Below are positions 1-8,928 of a stretch of 64,000 nt of DNA, in pieces; the first letter of the stretch is position 1; every line of letters starts with the position of its first letter. This DNA is from Rhodobacteraceae bacterium Alg231-30 (GTDB taxonomy: Bacteria > Pseudomonadota > Alphaproteobacteria > Rhodobacterales > Rhodobacteraceae), in NCBI GenBank assembly GCA_900143615.1, contig FREU01000007.1, forward strand, positions 291,878 to 355,877. Direction: 5' to 3'. The notes beneath the pieces are model-generated. The model ran no database searches. It was not told the DNA's origin and worked only from the letters and a program-made list of their open reading frames with translations. The position numbers were made by a program, and so were the translations under genes.

Positions 1-1
1 G

Positions 2-748
2 CTTGTGTTGCGCGGTGCCCCCTGTCGCGGCACCGAAACCGGACGCAGGCTTGCGGCGCATTTCGATCAGGTCGGCCTCTTGGAAACCGCCCTCTCCAAA
101 GACCTCACAGCGCTGACGCCGCGCACAGCACGCCTGCGCATTGCGGTCACAGCAGATAGCCTTGCCACATGGTTTTTGCGCGCGGCCGAACTGGTGCCGG
201 ATCTTTTGTTTGATTTGGTTGTGGATGATCAGGACTTCTCAGCGGACTGGCTGCGACGGGGCGAAGTTGTTGCCGCCGTCAGTGCTCATAAAACGCCGAT
301 CGCCGGCTGTGACAGCTTTGCACTTGGGGCGATGCGCTATCAGGCCACCGCCAGCCCCGCCTATATGACGCGCTGGTTCCCCAATGGTGTCACCGCGCAA
401 TCCATCGCCCAAGCCCCGATGCTGCGCTTTGACGCCAAGGACCAACTCCAGCAAAACTGGATGAAACATCACCTTGATGTGACGCCGTCTCCGCCCAGCC
501 ATCGCCTGCCATCCTCGCAAGGTTTTGTCGAAGCCTCCCTGCGCGGTCTCGGCTGGGGAATGAACCCCGACCTCTTGGTGCGCGACGACATCATGGCCGG
601 GCGCCTGATGCCGCTATTGCCCAACTCGGCCTATGATACACCACTCTATTGGCAAGCCAGCCGCATTGTCGCGCCTGCACTTGCGCCTTTAACGGATGCG
701 GTGCGCCGGATCACGCGCCAGCGTCTCGCAGCGCTAGGGCCAATCTGA
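2..748 (+). CDS. argP: LysR-family regulator, ArgP/LysG type (5' truncated by window edge)
   Basis: The frame is open from the window edge, so the N-terminal winged HTH is outside the window. What remains is the end of the linker helix (GRRLAAHFDQV) and the whole periplasmic-binding-protein-like effector domain, beginning at RLRIAVTADSLATWFL. The family signature GLGWGMNPDLLV lies near residue 182. ArgP/LysG proteins bind Lys or Arg and usually activate an amino-acid exporter gene (argO/lysE); that gene is not visible here. Its 3' end overlaps the convergent AraC gene by 15 bp. A diverged second copy of this gene's tail occurs near 3.6 kb. The subfamily is assigned from sequence resemblance only. 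Confidence 0.8.
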   Translation, partial: LVLRGAPCRGTETGRRLAAHFDQVGLLETALSKDLTALTPRTARLRIAVTADSLATWFLRAAELVPDLLFDLVVDDQDFSADWLRRGEVVAAVSAHKTPIAGCDSFALGAMRYQATASPAYMTRWFPNGVTAQSIAQAPMLRFDAKDQLQQNWMKHHLDVTPSPPSHRLPSSQGFVEASLRGLGWGMNPDLLVRDDIMAGRLMPLLPNSAYDTPLYWQASRIVAPALAPLTDAVRRITRQRLAALGPI

Positions 749-1483
749 AAAACTGCGCCGCAATTCCACTCGATCTTCACCATCAACCCGCGAAATAATC
801 GCGCGATAAGCGCCCGGTGCCAAATCTGTGCGCCGCTTGAAAAAATGGCTGAACCGCGTGGCATCCGGAAACCCGAGGTCCGCCGCAATTTCTTTTAGTA
901 GCGATCCGGTGTTCTCAAGCCGCGCCTTGGCCTCGGCCGTCAGCCGTTCATGCACCAACTCGCCTGGGCTGCGTCCGACCTCACGTTTGCAGGTCCGGTG
1001 CAGCCGATCATAGTCGACCCCCAACTCGTCCGCATAGCGCGCCACGTGCCAATGCTCACGGTAGTGCAACTCAACCAGATGCCGGAACCGCCGCAAAATG
1101 TTGGTCTGCTCAACGCCTTTTTCCGCAGGCTCTGGCTGGTAGACCCGCAGCGCGCAAATCAGCAACAGCCGCAAAAAGGCCGACAAAGACATCGGTGATT
1201 GCCGCTCTCCTTGAGCCATTTCGACCGCGAACCACTGCACAAGTGTTCGCACCTGTTCCTGTACGCCAACCTCACCAAGCGGCGCACCAAACGGCTTTTC
1301 AGTCAGCATGCGCAGATGCACGAATTCCGCCCGCGCGCCCACGGCGTCCAGCATAATTGTGCCGCTCAACCCCAACACCCGTAGACTACTGCCCGCGTCA
1401 AGACACAGCGTTGGACGTTGCATTGGCGGCCAGAAACACAACGCAGGCCCTTCAATTGAGATCACCTCTTCACCAGTGCTCAA
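734..1483 (-). CDS. AraC-family transcriptional regulator, N-terminally truncated
   Basis: The C-terminal 100 residues form a clear AraC/XylS double HTH: HVARYADELGVDYDRLHRTCKREVGRSP, then IAADLGFPDATRFSHFFKR. The N-terminal part looks like the second half of a cupin sensor domain; the beginning of the cupin is missing. The only start is a TTG at 1481-1483, and an in-frame stop lies about 9 bp further upstream. At 249 aa it is about 40-50 residues shorter than usual family members. The missing 5' end abuts an aldehyde dehydrogenase remnant that is itself missing its 5' end, so both were probably cut by one deletion. It may be non-functional. Confidence 0.75.
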   Translation of the reverse strand: MSTGEEVISIEGPALCFWPPMQRPTLCLDAGSSLRVLGLSGTIMLDAVGARAEFVHLRMLTEKPFGAPLGEVGVQEQVRTLVQWFAVEMAQGERQSPMSLSAFLRLLLICALRVYQPEPAEKGVEQTNILRRFRHLVELHYREHWHVARYADELGVDYDRLHRTCKREVGRSPGELVHERLTAEAKARLENTGSLLKEIAADLGFPDATRFSHFFKRRTDLAPGAYRAIISRVDGEDRVELRRSFSDWP

Positions 1484-1548
1484 CCGCCCCTATTCCAGGA
1501 AAAGCAGGGGCGAAAACGACTCAGACTGGCGCAGGCGCACCACGCGGC

Positions 1549-1920
1549 TGTGAGGCCACCCTAATTGATGGCGCAGCTCCGGGTATGCTGATCTATGATG
1601 AAGAAAGCTTTGGGCCGGTAAAGCCGATCATCCGCGTCAAGGATGACGCCCAAGCCATCCGTGTGGCGAATGATACAGCTTACGGCCTGTCCGCAGCGGT
1701 TTATTCACAGGATATTCAACGCGCGATGTCTGTGGCGGATCAGATTGAAAGCGGCATTTGCCACATCAACGGACCGACAGTGGCGGATGAAGCCCAGATG
1801 CCCTTTGGGGGTGTCAAAGACTAGGGCTACGGCCGTTTTGGCGGCAAGGCAGCAATCGACGCCTTCACCTCAATCCGCTGGGTGACCATCGAAGCCCCCC
1901 ACCAGCACTTCCCGTTCTAA
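1549..1920 (+). pseudogene. Aldehyde dehydrogenase (vanillin/benzaldehyde dehydrogenase-like), C-terminal remnant
   Basis: About 120 codons match the C-terminal quarter of NAD-dependent aldehyde dehydrogenases: LIDGAAPGMLIYDEESFGPV, NDTAYGLSAAVYSQD, GICHINGPTVADEAQMPFGG, then GYGRFGG and a tail ending HFPF. The catalytic Cys/Glu part and cofactor domain are absent. An in-frame TAG at 1822-1824 sits where the family has Ser in the K-x-SGYGRFGG motif, consistent with a TCG-to-TAG change. The remnant starts where the truncated AraC gene ends, so it is a dead fragment left by a deletion. Substrate cannot be assigned. Confidence 0.85.
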
Positions 1921-1935
1921 GCTATTGCGCGGTGC

Positions 1936-1955
1936 GGCAGGATTTCAATCCTGCC
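1936..1955. other. Perfect 9-bp hairpin between convergent gene ends
   Basis: GGCAGGATT and AATCCTGCC are separated by two bases. It lies between the end of the aldehyde dehydrogenase remnant and the 3' end of the OpgC-like gene. Neither strand has a T-tract after it, so it is not a classic intrinsic terminator; it could protect a 3' end. Confidence 0.5.
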
Positions 1956-1974
1956 CGCCACCTCATAACCCGCT

Positions 1975-3087
1975 TTAGGTGGCTTTCGGATGCACATCAC
2001 CTTTTGTTTTAGACCGCGCGTGGTTGGGACGTTTCATCCACCAATCCACGCCAAGCGGCAACACCATAAACACGAGCTGCAAAACAACTGCCACGCTCAA
2101 CTTCATGGTCGCGCCCCACCCTTCATGGAAGTAGAAAAAGAAGGCGATCAGATAGACGTGAATGACAAACATCTGAATGGCCCACACGCCACATAACCGC
2201 AAAAGTTTAAGCGTGAAATACCACTGCACCACTCGCTGCGCCCAGCGCGTCACCGGCGTGGAATGCGCCAGCAGCAGCCCAAAGAACGCTGTCACCAACA
2301 GGGTACGCAGCAAGTGAACCGGATGCAGCTGCATCCGAAACCAAAGCGCGTGCGCCTCATCCGGCAATGTGCCAAACGGTGGATACACCCACAGCCACCG
2401 CTGCGACAAGGCCAACACACCGGCGGTCGCCAGCAAACCCAAAAACTGACGATCTGGCAGGCTGCGCAACCAGCGGCAAATTTCATGGTATTTGCTGCCC
2501 ACCACATAAAAGATCGCAAACAGAAACTGCCATGCGGCAATATCAAACATCATAAACTTCTGGCCCAAACCAAAAAAGCCGGGCGCGTAATTGGGCTGGC
2601 TCAACAAATAGATCAAAGCAGACGGCACCAAAACCCATATGGTTCCGAACCGCACAATCGTCACGGTCGCGAGCCACAGCAGAGCGAAACAATAGATGTA
2701 AATCGGTAAAATGTCGGAAAAACCGCCGCCGTTCTGGATCAAAAGCACCTCAAGCATGCCCCCAACCATGTCAGGCAACCCCACGCCTGGCGACAGCGCA
2801 AGCAAAATCAAAAACGGCCCAGTCGAATAGAGATAAAAGCGATAGATCTTCACCAAACGCGAGCGCAGAAATCTGGCTTGTTTCTGCGGCCCTTTAAATT
2901 TGTCCACGTACAGAATGCCCGCCAGAAGCCCCGAGAGCAGAACAAGAAATTCAGCATCCCAAAGACTAAAGATGACCGCATGATGAATATTGAGCAGATA
3001 ACTCATGCCCGGCACAGCGGACATATGCGTGATCATCATCATGAACAGCAAATGACCCCGAATTCCATCCAGAACATCAAACCGCAT
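1975..3087 (-). CDS. OpgC-like integral membrane acyltransferase-family protein
   Basis: The product is about 370 aa with about ten hydrophobic segments. It opens with MRFDVLDGIRGHLLFMMMITH, the typical start of OpgC-type proteins, in which an N-terminal D-x-x-R-G/H motif replaces that of acyltransferase-3 enzymes. OpgC succinylates periplasmic glucans in Rhodobacter and E. coli; Roseobacters carry paralogues of unknown substrate. The ATG at 3085-3087 is preferred over an upstream TTG. No glucan synthesis gene is adjacent, so a role in glucan or other envelope decoration is inferred from family only. Confidence 0.75.
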   Translation of the reverse strand: MRFDVLDGIRGHLLFMMMITHMSAVPGMSYLLNIHHAVIFSLWDAEFLVLLSGLLAGILYVDKFKGPQKQARFLRSRLVKIYRFYLYSTGPFLILLALSPGVGLPDMVGGMLEVLLIQNGGGFSDILPIYIYCFALLWLATVTIVRFGTIWVLVPSALIYLLSQPNYAPGFFGLGQKFMMFDIAAWQFLFAIFYVVGSKYHEICRWLRSLPDRQFLGLLATAGVLALSQRWLWVYPPFGTLPDEAHALWFRMQLHPVHLLRTLLVTAFFGLLLAHSTPVTRWAQRVVQWYFTLKLLRLCGVWAIQMFVIHVYLIAFFFYFHEGWGATMKLSVAVVLQLVFMVLPLGVDWWMKRPNHARSKTKGDVHPKAT

Positions 3088-3206
3088 AACAAATACCAAC
3101 CAACCAATGCCCCTACGTCAACATTACTCCATAAGTTGCATTTCCATTAACCATTTTTACAAAAACCACTGAAAAACACTGTTTCTGGGACCCTTCTCAC
3201 AACGAA

Positions 3207-3231
3207 AAAGGGCGCTACCATCTTGGTAACG
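3207..3231 (-). terminator. Rho-independent terminator downstream of the yebC fragment
   Basis: GGGCG-c-TACCA and TGGTA-a-CGCCC form an 11-bp stem with one internal mismatch. On the minus strand it is followed by CCCTTTTTCG. It lies 50 bp after the stop of the shortened yebC copy; the intact yebC has no comparable terminator. Confidence 0.75.
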
Positions 3232-3281
3232 CCCTGAAATTTCAGATGTGCCCCCGTTGCTTTGGACACTCGCCAAACAGC

Positions 3282-3592
3282 TTATAGCTGCTCCATCACC
3301 TCGTCGCTGGCCTCAAAATTAGAGGTCACTTCGCCTTTACGATCAAACATAAAGTCAACCGAGCTGGTTTCGCCAAGGTTGCCGCCGTTTTTGGTGAAGG
3401 TTGAACGCACAGTGGATGCCGTGCGATTGCGGTTGTCGGTCTTTGCCTCGACAATCACCGCCACGCCATTGGGGCCATAGCCCTCATAACGGATTTCTTC
3501 GTAATCGTCGCCTTTGCCCGCAGTCGATTTCTTGGCAGCGCGATCAATCACGTCCTTGGGGGCAGATTGGGACTTGGCTTCTTTAACAGCCA
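3282..3592 (-). pseudogene. yebC fragment with a 93-codon internal in-frame deletion
   Basis: The reading frame matches the intact yebC product downstream (246 aa). It lacks about the first 53 residues, reads [18 protein letters not shown] through [10 protein letters not shown], and then jumps directly to [13 protein letters not shown]. The jump removes 279 bp (93 codons) and falls on a 7-bp repeat (aggtcac) present at both sites in the intact copy, so it looks like a slippage or microhomology deletion. On the 5' side homology stops at the sequence agcca, where DNA resembling the tail of an argP gene begins. A few substitutions (for example SVDFMF for SVGFMF) show that it is no longer constrained. 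It has no start of its own. Confidence 0.9.
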
Positions 3593-3670
3593 GCCGCCTC
3601 ATGCCTCCTGCCCTTGCGCCGTTGACCAAGGCTGTCCGCCGACTTGCACTACCCAGACTTGAGTGCATTG
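3588..3670 (+). pseudogene. 3' fragment of a second argP (LysR) gene
   Basis: The plus-strand reading here gives [19 protein letters not shown]. This parallels ASRIVAPALAPLTDAVRRI at the C-terminus of the LysR gene at the left edge of the window. The DNA is clearly related but diverged, so it is not a recent copy of that tail. It is fused to the yebC fragment at the shared bases agccagccgc. It carries no functional gene and marks a recombination joint. Confidence 0.7.
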
Positions 3671-3676
3671 GCCGAC

Positions 3677-5563
3677 CTACCTACTTTTTGATTGTTTTCT
3701 TCTCAAACGTCGAGCCTTCGAGTAATTGAGAACCGGGGTAAGCATTTGAATGAGCGCTCGATCAAGTACACTGTTGCGTTTACCGTACCAATCCAGCTTA
3801 CCAACTAAATCCTCAGAAAGTGACAACTTTCCTTTGGTCAAACCGACAGCGTCGCAAAGATAGTCGCAAACCTTGTTCATAGAAATCACGTCGTCCCAAT
3901 GATACCGGCCTGCCGCAAATTCTTCTCCAAGGTTCTTAACCGACTTAAATTTCCTCTTGATACATTTAAATTCTTTGAACACAGGCGATTTTGTTGAGAT
4001 GGCCATTTGAAAATCGATTAAAACAGCGTTTCCATCTCTATCTACTATGACATTTGCAGGTCTAATGTCCCGATGAACAATACCCGCTTCATGCAGACAG
4101 GACTGTATTTTATGCAGCGACGTAGAGATTTTCTGCGCAGCCTCCTGATCATTCAAACCATCAGAAACCAATTCATCTAGCCGCTGCCCTTCCACAAACT
4201 CAATGACGAGAATATTCGTATCTTCATTCGAATAACTGATTGGCTCAGGGAAGAAATTCGGTTGCATCCCGTTAAGCTTTTTTAACAGCTTGTATTCACG
4301 ACGTGCAGAGCCTTTAAGGCCGCCACACTTGATAAATACAGTCCGTCCGTCCGCTATCCTCCCGACATAATAGGATGACTTAAACACATTTTTCCACGCT
4401 TCCAAAAAGGCTGGCTCAACATCTTTGATACCCAACCTATTTATTTCACGAACCTGGGTGCTTATTGCACTTGGGAAAAATCGATCATCAAAAAAAACAC
4501 TCGAGTCTTCTGGTCGCAGGGTCGCGTACCTATTTTCTGCCAAAAAGGCGAACAATTCTTGACGATTTTGAGCCCAAGTGATTGTGCCTTCACCATCAGT
4601 TTTACCAGTGAGCAGACGGGTGTAGTCGGGCGACACTTTTGCCTTGTGAAGCAAAGCATGATAAATCAGTGAAAATCGAAGGTCTTCGTCATTGGGAATA
4701 TAAAAACCATTGAACTTGACACGATTTTCTAGGATCCGCTGCTGCCACTCTGGATCGTAATAGTTATCGCCAACAGATCGTAAATCTATGGGAAGCTTTT
4801 CGCCCGATTTCATCACGAGGTGAAAGTGACGTCTGTCGTCACCTTCGAAAACAGGAACTGCGCTGAGCAGGCTAGCGGTGTACCGCCATGACTTCGTCAA
4901 AAAGTCGATATCACCGTGCTCGACAAGGCTAACTTTGTCAGGGAGATCCTCAAAATTTCGCATGACGACATACTCATCGCAGTGGTTGAGAACGTCTAAA
5001 ATCTCTTTGACGTTCTCCCAACCGCGGACGCCAGGCAAGTCACCACGCGGCTGAAATCCATCTACTCCTCTTAGCGTCAGTTGCTCGTAACACTCGCTAT
5101 AGATCAGGAACAAATCACGGCGCGCTTCGTCGGCACTGTTAGTTCCGTGAACAAAGTTCGCCCCCAAAATTTTCTCTCGAAAGTCTGCTTTCAAGTCGAA
5201 GACGCGGGAATTCACAAATTGAAACCCACGCGTGGTTTCGCGGAACTCGTAAAGAGGCGTATTATCCCAAAACGTCACAACACAAAATGGACCCACGCCA
5301 ATTGCTTTGACTTTGTTTTCGGCCGATGAGCCCTTAATCGCGTAGAAGCTTTCGATATTCTGGTTGAAGTGAGACTCGCTCCACTCGGCATCGTGTACAA
5401 CGATCCGCTCGAAACCTCTATCTTCTAACTCCTGCAGCACTGTAGACTTAGACGAAAGACCATTTTGCCAAATAATGAACATGTGTAGTTCAGGGGCGAA
5501 TTCGGAGCAAGACGTCATTGCTGCATTACTTCCTGGAGCTAGGGTTGGAAAGATTGATGACAT
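3677..5563 (-). CDS. Nucleotidyltransferase-like and protein-kinase-like fusion protein
   Basis: This protein of up to 628 aa has at least two parts. Residues about 28-170 (MFIIWQNG onward) and 175-330 resemble proteins found in surface-polysaccharide loci; the second part has a nucleotidyltransferase-like HGDIDFL (D218, D220). Residues 390-560 carry a kinase fold: K412 in [17 protein letters not shown] (D499, N504) and LIDFQ (D517), a DFQ variant typical of RIO/LPS-type kinases. The start may be the ATG for residue 28 (near 5480) rather than 5563. The gene is AT-richer than its surroundings and lies between a broken and an intact yebC copy, which suggests acquisition. No partner genes are adjacent and the substrate is unknown. 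Confidence 0.7.
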   Translation of the reverse strand: MSSIFPTLAPGSNAAMTSCSEFAPELHMFIIWQNGLSSKSTVLQELEDRGFERIVVHDAEWSESHFNQNIESFYAIKGSSAENKVKAIGVGPFCVVTFWDNTPLYEFRETTRGFQFVNSRVFDLKADFREKILGANFVHGTNSADEARRDLFLIYSECYEQLTLRGVDGFQPRGDLPGVRGWENVKEILDVLNHCDEYVVMRNFEDLPDKVSLVEHGDIDFLTKSWRYTASLLSAVPVFEGDDRRHFHLVMKSGEKLPIDLRSVGDNYYDPEWQQRILENRVKFNGFYIPNDEDLRFSLIYHALLHKAKVSPDYTRLLTGKTDGEGTITWAQNRQELFAFLAENRYATLRPEDSSVFFDDRFFPSAISTQVREINRLGIKDVEPAFLEAWKNVFKSSYYVGRIADGRTVFIKCGGLKGSARREYKLLKKLNGMQPNFFPEPISYSNEDTNILVIEFVEGQRLDELVSDGLNDQEAAQKISTSLHKIQSCLHEAGIVHRDIRPANVIVDRDGNAVLIDFQMAISTKSPVFKEFKCIKRKFKSVKNLGEEFAAGRYHWDDVISMNKVCDYLCDAVGLTKGKLSLSEDLVGKLDWYGKRNSVLDRALIQMLTPVLNYSKARRLRRKQSKSR

Positions 5564-5695
5564 GCATATTCGCGCGGGTTTGCAGCATCTTTTCGAATAG
5601 TAGCGCAGCGAAGACTGGAGCCTTCGCAGACATCAGTTGCCCGATCGATAGGTATATTCCGGCAAAACTCGCCGCGCTAATGTTCTTTGACAGCC

Positions 5696-6436
5696 TCACA
5701 GCTGCTCCATCACCTCGTCGCTGGCCTCAAAGTTGGAGGTCACACGCTGCACATCATCGTCATCTTCCAGCGCATCAATCAGCTTCATCAGCTTCTGCAT
5801 CCCCTCAAGATCCATGTCCGTGGTGGTGGTCGGCTTCCACACCAGCTTAGTGGATTCACTTTCGCCGAGGGTCGCTTCCAAAGCATTGGACACGTCATTC
5901 AGATCTGTGTCTTCACACCAGATAACATGACCGTCTTCGGTCGATTCAACGTCTTCCGCACCCGCTTCGATCGCCGCCTCAAATACCGTATCCGCATCGC
6001 CAACGCTGGCCGGATAGGTCACTTCGCCTTTACGATCAAACATAAAGCCAACCGAGCCGGTTTCGCCAAGGTTGCCGCCGTTTTTGGTGAAGGTTGAACG
6101 CACAGTGGACGCCGTGCGGTTGCGGTTGTCGGTCATTGCCTCGACAATCACCGCCACGCCATTGGGGCCATAGCCCTCATAACGGATTTCTTCGTAATCG
6201 TCGCCTTCGCCAGCAGTCGATTTCTTGATCGCGCGATCAATCACGTCCTTGGGGACAGATTGTGATTTGGCTTCTTTAACAGCCATGCGCAAACGCGGGT
6301 TTTTATCTGGATCGGGGTCGCCCATTTTGGCGGCGACGGTGATCTCTTTTGACAGTTTCGAAAACAGCTTCGAGCGAACGGCGTCCTGACGCCCTTTGCG
6401 ATGCTGAATATTTGCCCATTTACTATGGCCGGCCAT
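5696..6436 (-). CDS. yebC: YebC/PmpR-family (TACO1-type) translation/regulatory protein
   Basis: The 246-aa product begins [19 protein letters not shown], the near-invariant start of the family. It contains the [15 protein letters not shown] and [10 protein letters not shown] motifs and is full length. YebC proteins were annotated as transcription factors and more recently linked to relief of ribosome stalling; they act in the cytoplasm. In many proteobacteria yebC lies near ruvC; here it stands alone between an acquired gene downstream and a divergently oriented permease upstream. Its last codons ([13 protein letters not shown]) are also present in the shortened copy at 3.3 kb. No terminator is visible in the 130 bp after its stop. 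Confidence 0.95.
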   Translation of the reverse strand: MAGHSKWANIQHRKGRQDAVRSKLFSKLSKEITVAAKMGDPDPDKNPRLRMAVKEAKSQSVPKDVIDRAIKKSTAGEGDDYEEIRYEGYGPNGVAVIVEAMTDNRNRTASTVRSTFTKNGGNLGETGSVGFMFDRKGEVTYPASVGDADTVFEAAIEAGAEDVESTEDGHVIWCEDTDLNDVSNALEATLGESESTKLVWKPTTTTDMDLEGMQKLMKLIDALEDDDDVQRVTSNFEASDEVMEQL

Positions 6437-6577
6437 GTTTTGCCTCCGGGTATCTCTGCGCTCATCTACATTCTTGAAGGTTTCTATACGGCAAGCAGCC
6501 CAAGACCTGCAAGGCTTGCTTTATGCGCCCACCTGGGCTTGGATCATCCAAAACATAACAAACCCGCAGGGCCATCA

Positions 6578-8350
6578 ATGACCACCGACCAGATTATCCT
6601 CTTTTGCCTGTTTGGCGGTGTCTTTGGCATGCTGCTCTGGGGGCGGTTTCGTTACGATCTAGTGGCCTTCTCCGCCCTGATGTTAGGTGTCGTCCTAGGT
6701 GTCGTGCCTGTTGATAACGCCTTTGCAGGCTTTGGTCACCCTGCCACCATCATCGTCGCCCTTGTGTTGGTGGTCTCCGCAGGCCTTGTGCGCTCAGGCG
6801 CTGTGTTTCTTATCACCCGCACACTGGTGGACAGCACCCGCGCCCTTGGCAGCCACATTGCAATCATTGGCACCATCGGGGCTGTGCTGTCGGCTTTCAT
6901 GAACAACGTGGCTGCGTTGGCCCTGCTGATGCCCGTGGACGTACAGACCGCCCGCAAGGCCGGTCGCAGCCCCGCCAAATCTCTGATGCCGCTCAGCTTT
7001 GCCACCATACTCGGCGGCATGGCCACACTCATCGGTACACCGCCCAACATCATCATAGCCTCGATCCGCGAAGAGGCATTGGGCGAGCCGTTCAAGATGT
7101 TTGATTTTGCCCCTGTGGGTGGCCTGACCGCGATTGCGGGCCTTGCCTTTGTTGCCCTCATCGGCTGGCGTCTGATCCCTGAGCGCGAAGATGCAGGCAA
7201 AAAGGTCAGCGAGCTGGGCCAATATATCGCCGAACTCACCATCCCCGCCGAGAGCAAACTCATCGGTCAACGTCTGTCCGAGTTGGACAAAACCGCCGAA
7301 GAGAGCGACGTGGCCGTGATTGGCCTGATCCGCAAGGGCGAGCGGATGTATGGCGCCTCGCGCAATCGCGCGCTGCGCGAGGGCGACGCGCTGGTGATCG
7401 AGGCACGTCCCGACGCGCTGGATGAATTCCGCTCGGCGCTGTCGCTGAATTTCTCAGATGAGAAGCGCGAGGAACAGCTCAAAGCCGCAGGCGCAGGTCT
7501 GGAAGTCATCGAAGTTGTGGTACCGGATCACGCACGCATTGCAGGCAAGACCGCTCAGGCTGTGGGGCTGGCATGGCGCCAAGGTGCGATCCTGATGGGG
7601 ATTTCCCGCGAAGGTCGCCGCATCCGCACCCAAATCCGCAAAACGATTGTACGCCCCGGTGACATCCTTCTGATCCTTGCCCCCAAAGATCGTGGCGCAG
7701 ATGTGACAGACTGGCTCGGGTGTCTGCCACTTGCCGATCGTGGCCTTGTGGTCACTGCCAATTCCAAAATCTGGATGGCAATTGGCATGTTTGTCGGCGC
7801 GGTCGCCGCCGCTTCAGTGGGCCTCATCTATCTGCCGATCGCGCTGGGACTGGTCGTTATCGCCTATGTGCTGACCAAGATTGTGCCGATCTCCGAGCTC
7901 TACACCCACATCGAATGGCCGGTGGTTGTGCTGCTCGGCTCAATGATCCCCTTGGGCGCTGCACTCGATAGTTCTGGCGGCACAGCATTGATTGCCAACG
8001 CGCTGGTCTCTCTGACAGCAGGCTTCCCTGCATGGGCTGTATTGACTGTCTTGATGCTGGTCACCATGACGCTGTCCGATGTGCTCAACAACACCGCCAC
8101 CACCATCGTCGCCGCCCCTGTGGGCATCCAGATGGCACAGTCCATGGGGGTGTCGGCTGATCCCTTCCTGATGGCAGTGGCTGTGGCAGCCTCATCGGCC
8201 TTCCTCACCCCCATCGGGCACAAGAACAACACTCTTATCCTTGGACCTGGCGGCTACAGCTTTGGTGACTACTGGCGCATGGGACTACCTCTGGAGATCC
8301 TCGTGGTCGCCGTCTCGATCCCATCCATTTTGGTGTTCTGGCCGCTATAA
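6578..8350 (+). CDS. SLC13/DASS-type permease with two TrkA-C domains
   Basis: The 590-aa membrane protein has five or six transmembrane helices, a cytoplasmic insert and a second membrane half. The insert (about residues 210-390) holds two RCK_C/TrkA_C ligand-binding modules, each ending in a GDALVIEA or GDILLILA strand. The permease motifs LIGTPPNIIIAS and LTPIGHKNNTLILGPG are those of the sodium-coupled anion (sulfate/dicarboxylate) symporter family. The ATG at 6578 is chosen because it begins the first hydrophobic helix; upstream in-frame codons overlap yebC. Related Roseobacter proteins are annotated as sulfate, sulfonate or citrate carriers, so the substrate is not assigned. Confidence 0.88.
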   Translation: MTTDQIILFCLFGGVFGMLLWGRFRYDLVAFSALMLGVVLGVVPVDNAFAGFGHPATIIVALVLVVSAGLVRSGAVFLITRTLVDSTRALGSHIAIIGTIGAVLSAFMNNVAALALLMPVDVQTARKAGRSPAKSLMPLSFATILGGMATLIGTPPNIIIASIREEALGEPFKMFDFAPVGGLTAIAGLAFVALIGWRLIPEREDAGKKVSELGQYIAELTIPAESKLIGQRLSELDKTAEESDVAVIGLIRKGERMYGASRNRALREGDALVIEARPDALDEFRSALSLNFSDEKREEQLKAAGAGLEVIEVVVPDHARIAGKTAQAVGLAWRQGAILMGISREGRRIRTQIRKTIVRPGDILLILAPKDRGADVTDWLGCLPLADRGLVVTANSKIWMAIGMFVGAVAAASVGLIYLPIALGLVVIAYVLTKIVPISELYTHIEWPVVVLLGSMIPLGAALDSSGGTALIANALVSLTAGFPAWAVLTVLMLVTMTLSDVLNNTATTIVAAPVGIQMAQSMGVSADPFLMAVAVAASSAFLTPIGHKNNTLILGPGGYSFGDYWRMGLPLEILVVAVSIPSILVFWPL

Positions 8351-8370
8351 ATCGCAGCCAGAGTGCAGCC

Positions 8371-8763
8371 TCAGCCCGCAACCTGTCGCGCATACTCCTC
8401 AGCATCAAACCAGCCACGTGAGGCGGCAACTTTGCCGTCCTCATTAAGCTCCCATTCTTCCCAGCCACGAATGTTTAAAGGATTACCAGTACCAGCATCA
8501 TGTCCCGTGAACGTCCAGACAAAGACCGCATGATTTCCAGCAAGCCGAATATCATCACAGCTCAGAACCAGATCCGGCACATCCGCATAGAACCCCGCGG
8601 CCATATCCTGCACCCGCGCGCGCCCTTCCCAAGGCTCACCGCGGTTAATCACGATCCCTCCGGCCTCGGCGTAAAAACTCGCCACCGCCGCTGGATCACC
8701 GGAATTCCACGCTGCTGTATAATCTTGTGCCGCTTGGGCCACGGCCTCAAAAGTCAGTCCCAT
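8371..8763 (-). CDS. SnoaL-like/NTF2-fold small protein
   Basis: The 130-aa protein has the usual NTF2-like order: an N-terminal helix (AAQDYTAAWNSGDPAAVASFYAE), central strands and a hydrophobic pocket (HAVFVWTFTGHDAGTGN), and a final GWFDAEEYARQV. Such proteins are isomerases, hydrolases or binding proteins for small polar compounds. The ATG at 8763 is chosen for the GGAGGG ribosome site just upstream; a longer frame exists but has no such site. It is convergent with the permease gene and 20 bp from it. No pathway context helps to name its substrate. Confidence 0.75.
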   Translation of the reverse strand: MGLTFEAVAQAAQDYTAAWNSGDPAAVASFYAEAGGIVINRGEPWEGRARVQDMAAGFYADVPDLVLSCDDIRLAGNHAVFVWTFTGHDAGTGNPLNIRGWEEWELNEDGKVAASRGWFDAEEYARQVAG

Positions 8764-8857
8764 TTTACCCCCTCCACTCACAAAACCCGACCACCTTGCA
8801 CCATTTCGGCACAAAACGCTTGAGACAATTTGGCGGAAGTTTGAGAGGCGAAAACCG

Positions 8858-8895
8858 CACCGTCGTGATACCGACGCAATACCGACGCGATACAG
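8858..8895 (-). repeat. 38-bp intergenic repeat with 11-bp periodicity, copy 1
   Basis: Read on the minus strand, units of the type (C/G)GTAT(T/C)GCGTC recur every 11 bp. It starts about 33 bp after the maeB stop codon. A second copy of equal length, matching at 32 of 38 positions, follows the acyl-CoA dehydrogenase gene at 37.46 kb in the same orientation. Confidence 0.7.
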
Positions 8896-8922
8896 CCCCC
8901 GAAATCCACCGATTTCGAGGGC
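8895..8922 (-). terminator. Hairpin just downstream of maeB
   Basis: GCCCCCGAAATC and GATTTCGAGGGC pair with one mismatch across a 4-base loop, 6 bp after the maeB stop. No T-run follows on the minus strand; on the plus strand CCTATTTTT follows. It may act as a 3'-end stabiliser or a weak terminator. Confidence 0.5.
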
Positions 8923-8928
8923 CTATTT

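Noticed and set aside
1990..2709. Plus-strand frames of 68-148 codons
   Set aside because: They lie antisense to the OpgC-like gene and have His/Gln-rich compositions typical of antisense frames.
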